Below, one piece after another: positions 42,750 through 57,999 of a stretch of 57,999 bases of DNA. Source of the DNA: Salpingoeca rosetta (taxonomy: Eukaryota; Opisthokonta; Choanoflagellata; Craspedida; Salpingoecidae); contig NW_004754931.1 of NCBI RefSeq assembly GCF_000188695.1, forward strand, positions 696,136-754,134, written 5' to 3'. The position numbers were made by a program, and so were the translations under genes. Numbering within the stretch: position 1 is the first letter of the stretch; every line of letters starts with the position of its first letter. The notes under the pieces were generated by a model that did no database searches, was not told where the DNA came from, and was given only the letters and a program-made list of their open reading frames with translations.

Positions 42750-43673
42750 AAGGCAACACACACATGCCATGGACAGGAGTGCTGCCACCGCCCGTTCTTT
42801 TGGTTTCCACTCCTCCCCTATCTTGTTGTCCTCCTGACGGTGGTCCCACAATCAAGTACTTTGTCAATACCCTCTTTTCTTCAAAGTTCACCTGTCACAC
42901 AGACTTGATGCACTGCGACTGTACTTCCTATCAAGGTTTGGCTTTCTGACAACCTACCACTACCGCCACCACCACCACCACAGCCACCACAAGCACAGCC
43001 ACCACAATCACTTCTCTGTGTCGTTCTCTCTGAGCACAAGTTGTGCGCTGCTTGTCGACCCCTTCCCCACCACTTGCTGTTTAATGTTTCATTTATCACG
43101 TACCTACTACTCTCCAGCTTTGCTACTGTTTGAGGTTTGCTTTTTCTCTTGCGTGGTTCTGTCTCCCTCGCGTTGGTGTTGCTGTTTCTCTTCCTGCTTC
43201 ACATCGCATGTCACACCACATCAGACATCACATCACGACCTTACGTTTTGTTGTGTGGGAGTTCTTTCTTTTTCTTACTATTCAACTGCTTTCGTTGTTT
43301 GTGCTCTATGTTTCTCCTGTCTTTCCATGCCTCACACAAGCCACCACACCGTGCCAAGAGCAAGCAAGCCACTGTCACAACAGACCTTGCGAACCACGCA
43401 CCAGTGTGATGTGAGATGTGATGATTGTGACAATCAAAAAGACCACAAGCCACACGCAAACCAAGCGCACTCTGCGGATGATTGGTCATATGTTCAACAA
43501 ATATTCTGGACTGACGACTCTGCTTGCATCAATCCAAACCACTGCATTCTCCACAACCAACAACGAAAGAAACCACCCACTGCATCCAACAACCACAGCA
43601 AACCACCACCAAGCATCTCACCCTGCGCATTCGACCGCAAGCACACGAGCCAAGTGTTGTTGGTCTTGTGATC
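42750..43673. other. Intergenic CIMIP2 to TPR gene
   Basis: CCACCACCACCACAGCCACCAC-type sequence at about 42965-43010, CATCACATCA repeats at about 43205-43235, and AACCACCAC-rich sequence just before the ATG. No supported exon. Confidence 0.45.
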
Positions 43674-47809
<4,136 letters not shown>

Positions 47810-47970
47810 CTTGCTTGACTTGCTTGCTTGACTGTTGCCGTTACTTTGCTTGTGCTTGAGACTGTTTGTTACTTGATGTGAGCTGTGTGGGTTGTGTCAC
47901 CATCGCCGCGTCTTTGCGTTGCATTCATCAAAATCAAAAGCCGCAAGAAGCAAGCAAGACAGCTGCAACG

Positions 47971-49500
<1,530 letters not shown>

Positions 49501-50027
49501 CGAGATGTGTGTGTGTGTGTGTGTGTGCGTGCGTGCGTGTGTGTGTGTACCTCGTTCTCTGTCCTTCGTCGTCGTTTGGCTGTGTGCTTCGTTGCTCTGT
49601 CCTCCGACTCGGTTCTGGCTGGCTGGTTGTCGTTGTTCTGGTGTATGGACGATGGTGTGTCGTGCGATGGGCCATTCCCAATGTCATAGACACAAACGAA
49701 CACAAGACAAAAGGTCAACACGAAACATAGAAGAAGAGACAGTGGGCGAGCAAGCACGACATAAGAACGCAAGACAAAGCAACAGAAAGGAACAACACAA
49801 CACAGGCACTGATTGCTAGGAGCAACTCAACACAGATGGAAAACAAACAAACAAGCCAGCAAGCAAACATGAAGCAGACAACACAACACAACACACTGAA
49901 GCGACGTGAGGGCGCATAAACGACATATAGGAAGAAGGCAACAGCAACAGGAATAGAAGACGTGGTAGCAGCCGCGCCAAGCACGAAAGAAGCGGGAACA
50001 GACGACACGCGTGGTCGTCGCACGGTT
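49501..50027. other. Convergent intergenic CHI-like / GTPBP
   Basis: GT-rich sequence just after the CHI-like stop, then AACACAACAC/AAGCAAACA-type sequence. No supported exon. Confidence 0.45.
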
Positions 50028-51980
50028 TCACATGTGCTGGCTGCTGGCTGCCGTTGCATCTGCGGCTGTGCGCTCAGCTGTTGGCGGGGTTGTGGACGTG
50101 ACGGAGCCAATGGCCTTGAAATAGCCGCTGTGAAGCACAACGCGGCTGCCCACCTGTTGGATGAACATGCAGGTGTGCGTTGAGGAGGGACAGAGAGGGA
50201 GGGGCGCAAGCGTCAGTGTGTGTGTGTATGTCTATGTATGTGTGTGCATGTGTGTGTGCGCACAGCAGGAACATTGTGCGTGAAAGTGTGCACCAGCACA
50301 ACAAAACCCCCGATGACGACCATCATCATCACCGTCATTATCACCACCCACGATGACATGTATTGCCAGGGATGTACGCACCTCCACGACCTCCGGCTGG
50401 TGCTCGAAGCGAACGGTGGCGCAGACAACGGCGCCGTCGTCATCAACCCCGAGGTGCTCAATCACGCCACTCTGCCGCACATTCTGCACAAACACAGAGC
50501 ACTGCAGCGTTGTCGGTTGTGTGTGTGTGTGTGCGTGTGTGTTGATAGTGAGTGTGGGAGTGAGCAAGAAGTTAAGAAAGCGCAGACAGAAGCAGACGGA
50601 AGCAGTCAGCCAGTCACACACACACACACACATACACGTACACATCCACACACACATACACACGCACACACGCACACATACCGGGAATCCCGTTGTGAGC
50701 GTCTGTTTTGCAGGGCAGTCGATGACAAGCAGGTCTGCATCAAACTGCTGGCACGTGGGCGGTATCAACTGCTCGTGTGACAGCCACAGAAGTGGTTGGT
50801 GGTGTAGGCGTTGCGAGCACGTGCACATTGTGAGGGCGAATGAGCCACAGACGAAGGATGGACACGAAGCAAAAGCGAACAGGAAGCAAGGGTGAACAGG
50901 AGGCGAAAGGGGGGACGAAGCACAATTACGCAGCGGCAAGCAACACACCTCTTCCTCGCACAGGATTTGGCCTCTTCGTATTCTTGCGCCGGAGACGGCA
51001 ACAGAGGCAACCTGGCCGGCCTATTGTGGTGGCGGCAGCAAAGAGAGAGGTGTTGGTGGACGGTGGTGGTGACGCAAATCCGGACCACTGCACGACGCAT
51101 AAACATTCAACACACGCAGACATACACATGTACAAAGACACACGCAGACACACACATAAGACACACAGACAGACACACACACACACATACACAGGCAGAT
51201 ACACACACACATACACACATTTACACACGTACCTTGACACACGAGACGGGGGCGCGGTTGCGGTGGATGCTGGTGACAGTGACAGGAGCAAAGCTGCCAT
51301 CAGCCTGCGGGCCGAGCATGAGGCGGTCGTTTGTGCGGACGAGTCCCTGGCGCACCATGCCGGCAACAACGGCGCCGACGCCAGACACGTTAAACGTGTC
51401 CTCCACCAGCATCTTGGCAGGAAGGTGGGACTTGGTCTCGAGACGTATGGAGTTGACGCAGGGAAGGAGGTTCATGAACTGCGACAGTAGGTTCAAGTTC
51501 TTGCCCGTCACGTTTGACACGAAGAAGATGGGCACCACGCTGGTGTCGTCAGCATCGAACAGAGTAAGTGGAGGGGCAAAGACGTGAGTGCGTGAGTGAC
51601 AGGAGCACGTGACACAAGCAGCAGCAACAACACAAACAAAAAGAACGAGACGAATGAGACGAACGACACAAACGACACGAACAACACAAACAGCACGAAC
51701 AGCACGAGCGAGACGAACAACAAACAGTGGCGGCTTTTGGACGTCATCACAACTGGCACAGCAGCAACAGGTGCTACCGCCAGCACCAGCACCACCGCTG
51801 ACCTGATTCCCTGGTCGCGGGCTGTGAGGAGGTCATCGACGTTCTTGACGGGCTGCGGCACTTTGTTGCTCCCGGGCGATTTCACCGCAATGCACACCTG
51901 CAGCAGGAGGGGGTGGTTGTGATGAGATGGGAGCAAGGGGAAAGACCAGTCAACGCGTACCTTCCATCATTGCATGTGTG

Positions 51981-52051
<71 letters not shown>

Positions 52052-53987
52052 CGCGATGCGTGGCAGTGGCTGGAAAAATGTGCACGTACGTCGACGAGCG
52101 CGTGCTTGAGCTGGTCCTTGCGGCATTTGTCAATCTTTGTGATGACAACAAACACGGGGATGTTGAGGGCAAGCGCCATATCCATGTGTCGCTGAGAAAA
52201 AAAAAAAAAAGGAAAGACGGACACACGCGGCGTGAGTGGGGAAAGGGGAGGAAGAGGAAGAGGAGGAGGAGCCAACGAATACAGCACCTGATACAAAGAA
52301 GCGCCACGCCACAGAAAGCAACAAACAACAAGAAGGCGTGCACGCAAACTAACATCCCATGCCAAACTAACATCTCATGCCAAACAAACGAACAAACACG
52401 CACATGTGCATCCCACCACCTTTGTCTGGCTGGTCATCCCCCGTGTTGCGCTGACGACAATGCAGATGTGATCTGGCCCGTGGCGCGCCAGCCCAGACAA
52501 CGTCGTCTTCTCATACTGCAGATGCACGATCGAGTTGGAGAGGGGGGGGGGAGGGAGAGGGGGTTGTGACATTGGGGGTGCGAGGTGCAATTTGTATTAA
52601 CACGCCATCTCACAGACACAGAAACATACCGACACAGACACAGACACGCACACAGGCAGACACAGACACACGCACAGACACAGACACACACACACGCACA
52701 GACACATACAGACACACACACACACACACACACCTTCTCGAGCCCGGGCGAGTCGATGAGATGGACAACTTTGGAGGCCTGCGAACAGATGTCCGCAACA
52801 GGCTGCGGGTTCAAATCCTTGTCGTAGTTCAGCACATTGCCCTGCCCGTCAAACGCAAGCATCTCCGTGCTGATGTTGCATGGGTGTGTGTGTGTGTGAG
52901 CAACAGGGTGCCGTGTGATGGCTACAAATGAACCAAACAAGCAAGCGGCACCGCTTGCAACATGTGTCCATCTCTCCTGCCGGCGCGTCTCTCTGTGCGT
53001 ACACACGGCTCACCTCGTGGAGGCTGTGCGGCCCGTGACAACCTCGTGGCTGTGGCGAAACAGATCAAGACGCGCCGATCCGCGGCCATTGTCGGCCTTA
53101 CCGGACGCAAGACACGCAATCACCGTGCTCTTGCCGCTGCCAGAGTCGCCAAGCACAAACACACGCACGTCCACAAACTGCTGGTCCTCGGTGGCCTTGC
53201 GCACGTGCACCTCTGCAATCACGCCGTGGCCGTCGAGGCTTGGGCTGCGGCGGAGCAGGGTGAACGTGGCGCCAACGCCGTGGGCGATGGTGGCCAGCGT
53301 CTCGAGCGATGCCTCCAGGTCGGCAACGCTCAAGCCATGCAGGGAGCCGTCATCACCGACGCCAATCTACAACACAGCACAAGCAAGAGCGATGTTGTTG
53401 TGTGGGCAGTGCAGTCCGCAGCCATCAATCGTCAGAGACGCTGGCGAAGAAATCATGTAAAGGAGGCTGCCACTTCATCTTCGCACATGCAGGGATGTGA
53501 TGTGCCATGATCGCACGAAGAACATCTCACACAAGACAGCACTAGACTCTGCACACAACACGCACTCATGTCACACACGCACACACATACACAACAACGT
53601 CCGACCTGGTAGATGGCTTCGCCGCCACCCTCAGCAAGTCGCCATTTCATCTGGGTGGTGAGGTGAACAAGACGCTCAGCGCTTGGATCAATCAGCTTGA
53701 GTTTGTACTCGATGTTGCCTTCCTGGGGCTCGCTCGGCAGCACTTGACGCTCCATGACAACCGTCTGCTTCACGTCCTCCATAAGCGGATGGCGAACTGC
53801 CACGAGGGCCGCCATCAGTGAGGTGGGGGAGGAGAGCACAATGGAGGGCTCTGTGCAAGCGCGCGCACACACAGACACAGACAAACGGACACACAGACAG
53901 ACACAGACAGACAAACAGACACACACACACACAGACGCACACAAACAGACACACACAGACAGACACACACACACACACAGACAGACA

Positions 53988-54058
<71 letters not shown>

Positions 54059-54128
54059 CTTTGAGCTCTGTGGCGAGTGCATGGGGCACCACTTGGTGCG
54101 AAGATATGGGATCAGGCTCTTGAGTCAT
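50028..54128 (-). CDS. GTPBP1: GTPBP1/GTPBP2-type translational GTPase
   Basis: Twelve exons: 54128-54059, 53850-53606, 53366-53014, 52869-52734, 52515-52420, 52191-52090, 51897-51803, 51539-51233, 51020-50949, 50771-50682, 50483-50382, 50153-50028; 597 aa (GTPBP2 about 600). Landmarks: [39 protein letters not shown]-loop GDSGSGKS (178-185), [17 protein letters not shown], switch II DSPGLEK (262-268), G4 TKID (318-321), then beta-barrel domains ([26 protein letters not shown] split across an intron; [15 protein letters not shown]). GTPBP1/2 are eEF1A/HBS1-like factors acting on stalled ribosomes and mRNA decay. Oddities: the P-loop lacks the usual VDSGKS residues, and the catalytic-position His after DxxG (DLAGH in relatives) is Leu266. 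The acceptor of exon 50771 could be three bases later. Confidence 0.88.
51973..52050. repeat. (GT)n in a GTPBP intron
   Basis: Reads (CA)n in the transcript, acceptor half of intron 51898-52089. Confidence 0.95.
53860..54058. repeat. CAGACA / (CA)n array in GTPBP intron 1
   Basis: Mixed ACAGAC and ACACAC units becoming pure CA at about 53995-54050, abutting the donor at 54059; GT-rich in sense. Confidence 0.95.
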
Positions 54129-55167
54129 TGTGATGGTGTGGGCTCAAAACGAGAGCCGCGCGCACACACAGGACCCAACAAAAGGGGGGCAGATACAAAT
54201 GGATAACACGGGGGTGTGACCAGCTCAACAAAGAAGGATGATCGTCAATGTGGAATCAGTCACTGTATTATCATTGTGTCGGACGGCTTGAACAAGGTTT
54301 GGGGAAAGAGGAGGAGGAGGAGGAGAGGAGATGTCCAAGGTGAAGCACCACGCAGTTGGCAATGGCGATGGCAGAAGGTGGAAGAAGAACAAGTCGCAGC
54401 AGAATGCGGTGTTCGTTCACGCACTCAGGTCCGTTTTGATGTTGCTTTGGGCACAGTGGAGTTGGTGTATCGTTGTGGTGAACGCTGATGAGAATGAAGA
54501 TGATGTGGATTGGGGGAGGATGGCAGTGTGGTTGGTGGGGATGGATGTCGTAACAACTAACTCCCACCTCATCGACCAAAGAAGCAAGAAGCGCGTCGTC
54601 AGTTACGACGTTTGACATGAGCGAGCAACTGACGTGGCTCTCGACATGCAGCAGTTGTCATTCAGCCACGCCCAACAGGAAAACACAAACAAGCAACTTT
54701 TATGGTGTTGGGAACGAAAATGTAACAGGGCGGTGGTGGTGGTGGATCTTGTGTCCATCGACATTCATGAGTGAGCAGCAGCAGTGTCGCCCTGTTTCGT
54801 CGTCGTCTCAACCACACCGCACCACACGGAGGAAGATGATGTAACAGCAGCAGCAACAACAGCACAACAACAGCAGCATGGATGGATGGATAACGCAGTG
54901 AAAACAACATGCAAGTAACATGCAACAGAACAAGAAGCAAGCACACTCAATCAAGATTGTGACGCTTGCTTCCTTTCTACACGACAAGCTTGTGCACATG
55001 CATGCGTGCGTGCATACAGACAAACAAAACAGAAAGGGGCGCGGGAACAGCAAAGAAAGAAGGACCAGAACCATGAAGGAACAGGGAAAGCAACCCCTTC
55101 CCCTTCTCTGTCTGTCTGTCTCTGTCTCTCTTTGGCTGGTTGCTTCAGTCAACGAAGGACAGGCGAG
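54129..55167. other. Intergenic GTPBP to AROM
   Basis: 1039 bases with no supported exon. GGAGGAGGAGG at about 54309-54325, GGTGGTGGTGG near 54734, CAGCAGCAACAACAGC near 54845 and GATGGATGGATG near 54880. It holds the GTPBP promoter and the 3' end of AROM. Confidence 0.45.
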
Positions 55168-55729
55168 CTAGACGAGGAAGGTGAGTTCCTCGCTCGGGTT
55201 GTCGTCAATGACATGCGGGTCTGCCTCCAGCATCTTGCGGTATCCTTGCCGCACCGTCGTGTCAATCACAGCGTCATCCACGTGGCGCCGCGTGAACAGC
55301 CGCTGCTGCTCGATGCCCTGTGCAATGAGCATGTCGATGCCGCCAAAGATACGGCACCCGGCAGCGTGCGCCTGCTCAAGCAGCGGCGTCATCCGCGGAA
55401 TGTACGTCACGTCAAACACAACCGGCCTGCAGGCACGGGCGTGTAAAGGGGAGGGGGTGGGTGGGGTTGGTGTGAGAATGCAAGTAGATGCACGCTCAAA
55501 CACGTCGTTGCCAGCACAGGCAACCATGAGTGTCTGCAGTTTCTCGTGCTTCTCCCACACACACACACGCACGCACACACACACGCAGGTACACAGAAAA
55601 CACGCACAAAAGCACGTACGCACGCATACGCACACGCACCCACACATACGCACAAAAACACGCACGCATGCATATGCACACATGCACAGATATCTCTGCA
55701 CACACGCACGCACGCACATGCACACACGT

Positions 55730-55800
<71 letters not shown>

Positions 55801-57710
55801 CACACACATGCACACACGTGCACACACACACACATGCAGATACACACACACACAACATACAAACAAAACGCGAAACGCACTTGGACTGGAGGAGGGTGGC
55901 GGGGACAGTCGCTGCGGCCGTTGGCGGGAGCGTGCTGATGATGAGGACCACATCGTCAAGGGCCTCAGCGCTGTCGATTGCGCGAACACCAAAGTCGCGG
56001 CACAGCGCCTCGGCTCGCTCGGGCGTCCGGTTCACCACATACACAGAGGTAAACCCGAGGTAGTGCAGCGCGTAGCACGCGGCCCGCGCCGTGCCGCCAG
56101 CACCAAGCACAAGCACGTTCCCCGTACGCTCCCGTGTCTCCGCGGGCATGGCAGACTGCAGCGGCTTCACAATGCCAACCCAGTCCGTGTTGAAGCCCAG
56201 CAGCTGCGTGTTGCCTGCGCCACCGCGAACCACCGTGTTGACGGCGCCAATGCGACGCGCGTGCTCGTCCATCCAGGCAAGCAGCGGCAGCACGGATTGC
56301 TTGAACGGCATCGTGACGCTCGCCCCCATGAAGCCTTCGCTGGCAAACACGGAGCGCACATCCACCATGGACGTCGTGTCGAGGCGCTCGTATGTCCACG
56401 GCAGCCCAGCGAGCCGGAACCCCGTGCGGTGCATCAGCGGCGATGGGGACAGCGCCACGGGGCTGCCGACAATGAAGAAGGAGCGTGGGCGAAGCAGCCC
56501 CAGCGTGCGGCGGAGCCGCAGCACTTGCTCCCACGTGAGCTGCCCTGGGGCGGCAGTGCCGGGCATGTTGGCGTGCGTGACGGGCGTGAGCATGGTGTTG
56601 GTGACGCGGGACAGCCGGCCCTGCTCGCCCATCAGCAGCAGGATCATGGGTTTCGTCACCACCTTCTCCGCATGCACGCGCTCCCGCGCCTGCTGCAGCA
56701 AGAAGCAGTCGGACACCTCCGTCGCCGTGAACACAATCTTGATCACGTCCACAAAGGGCAGATTGCTCCCTTGCACCAGCGTGAGCACCTCGTCCACGTG
56801 GGTGCACGGCCGCCCAAAGTGCTGCGACATGACAATGGTCGTCCCACGCAGCGGCGCGCACACGCTCTCAATGTGGCTCGAGTCCCAGCACGTCTCCACG
56901 TCCAGGGCATCGCACCCCAGCCGCGCCCCGAGCGACAGCAGGTTGAAGTAGCCGTCCTCGTCCAGGGCCAGCTTGCCGCCTTGCTTGGCAGAGCGCACCG
57001 TGAACAGAATGGGCTTGGCCGTGGATGCCCGCAGCAGGGCAATCTGGCCCGCAATGAAGGCGGCGTCCGTGGGTTGGTCAAGGAGGTCCACGCGAAGCTC
57101 CACCATGTCCACGTCCGCAACGAGGGAGGACAGGTCCTTGATGGTCGACAGGTCGCCAAACGTCAGCGACAGGAAACACGAGTCGTCGCGGAGCGGCGCA
57201 ACGTGCTTGGCGACAACCACCCCGCAGAAGCGAGAAAAGCAGGCCGTGGTGTGTGCAATGTCGCTGTTGCCGCGGGCGATTGGGAACCAGTGCGTGCTGA
57301 GCGCCTCATAGTGGGGCCTGCGCTGCTGGTACACGGCGACAACTGGCGATGTGTAGCCGGGCCGCGTCGTGTCGGCCTCCAGGTAGGCGACAATGTCGTC
57401 AATGTGCCGGTCAATCCAGGCAATGGGGAGGCGGCTGCCTGCAAGCAATTCGCGACAGGCGGGCGTCTCGACAACGCCGCCCCCGCACGACACCACCGTG
57501 TTGTACGCGTGCTGCTCCAGTGCCTCCTCCAGAGCAGCCTGCTCCTGCTGCCTGAACTCATCCCACCCGCGCTCCTCAATAAACGCGGGGATTGGCCCGT
57601 GCTTCTCCTCAAACAGGTCGTCCAGGTCGATAAAGTCGTAGCCAAGGTACGCGGCCGCTGCCCGGCCTAGCGTCGTCTTCCCTGCCCCACGCATCCCAAT
57701 CAGCACCAGG
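55168..57710 (-). CDS. ARO1: AROM C-terminal part: shikimate kinase, dehydroquinase, shikimate dehydrogenase (partial)
   Basis: Two exons: 57710-55881 and 55426-55168, ~696 aa visible. An acceptor precedes the first (cgaccag|CCTGG), so the gene continues off the right edge, probably with dehydroquinate synthase and EPSP synthase as in fungal pentafunctional AROM. Order seen: shikimate kinase (VLIGMRGAGKTTLG P-loop; YDFIDLDDLFE; VVSCGGGVVET), type I dehydroquinase (VELRVDLLDQ; ILFTVRSAKQGG; His in SQHFG; Schiff-base Lys in VDVIKIVFTATE; NMPGTAAPGQLT), shikimate dehydrogenase (SPSPLMHRTGF; GASVTMPFKQSV with catalytic Lys; GFNTDWVGI with Asp; NADP fold VLVLGAGGTARAACYAL; VVNRTPERAEAL; VVFDVTYIPRMTPLL). 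All catalytic residues appear intact, so it should make shikimate 3-phosphate. Cytosolic; no targeting signal can be judged. Confidence 0.93.
55731..55860. repeat. (CA)n in the last AROM intron
   Basis: CA with TGCACACACGTG interruptions close to the donor at 55881/55880; GT in sense. Confidence 0.95.
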
Positions 57711-57876
57711 CTGGTCGCCAAGAGGCCAAAAGGAAGGAGGAGGGAGAGAGGGAAGGGGTGGGGTCGGTGCATTCGCGCGTGTTCGCGTTTGTGTATGCGT
57801 GTGTTTTTGTGTGAGAGCGGTGACTGAAAAGTTACAGGAACCAGGAACTTTGGAACACTTGCACGTGTGCATCATG

Positions 57877-57977
<101 letters not shown>

Positions 57978-57999
57978 GCACGCGCGCACACAAAAACAC

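Noticed and set aside
52800..52820. GGTTCAAAT-like box suggesting a tRNA gene
   Set aside because: Lies in a GTPBP coding exon and there is no matching A box or cloverleaf. No tRNA or rRNA was found anywhere in the window.
55181..57670. 829-codon plus frame, longest in the window
   Set aside because: Antisense of AROM, whose minus-strand motifs are unambiguous; the plus translation also runs through a poly-His/Thr CA repeat.

Overview
The window is nuclear DNA from a GC-rich, intron-dense eukaryote. About 86 introns can be traced by eye, nearly all GT-AG. It is packed with (CA)n/(GT)n microsatellites and has two N gaps (19788-19887 and 34801-35140). The gene mix points to a flagellated holozoan protist, most likely a choanoflagellate (inference): an animal-like alpha-actinin ending in GESDL, a tandem-SH2 protein, a ciliary microtubule inner protein (CIMIP2/FAM166), B12-dependent methionine synthase, and an AROM shikimate enzyme that animals lack.

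Layout, left to right: 5' exon of an unnamed basic/coiled-coil protein (-, runs off the left edge); TMEM11 (-); methionine synthase (+, 14 exons, complete); a tandem-SH2 protein (-) with probable extra 5' exons of unknown family; a C-terminal GatB fragment (-); SFT2 (+); DPY30 (-); PRELI/MSF1 lipid-transfer protein (+); ER FKBP (+); eIF3e (+); a small basic DUF4602-like protein (-); alpha-actinin (-, interrupted by a gap); CIMIP2 (+); a large TPR protein with an N-terminal SHAW-motif domain and a C-terminal CaaX box (+); a chalcone-isomerase-like mitochondrial protein (+); a GTPBP1/2-type GTPase (-); and the shikimate kinase / dehydroquinase / shikimate dehydrogenase part of AROM (-, runs off the right edge).

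The genes are mostly unrelated housekeeping, mitochondrial, secretory, cytoskeletal and ciliary genes. I see no operon or defence island. Three gene pairs are head-to-head and may share promoters: TMEM11/methionine synthase, DPY30/PRELI and alpha-actinin/CIMIP2.

The most striking pattern is not in a gene. Intronic microsatellites are strand-polarised: on the sense strand (GT)n lies in the donor half and (CA)n in the acceptor half. This holds in nearly every intron inspected, on both strands, and several introns carry both arms. The two arms are complementary in pre-mRNA and could pair across the intron.
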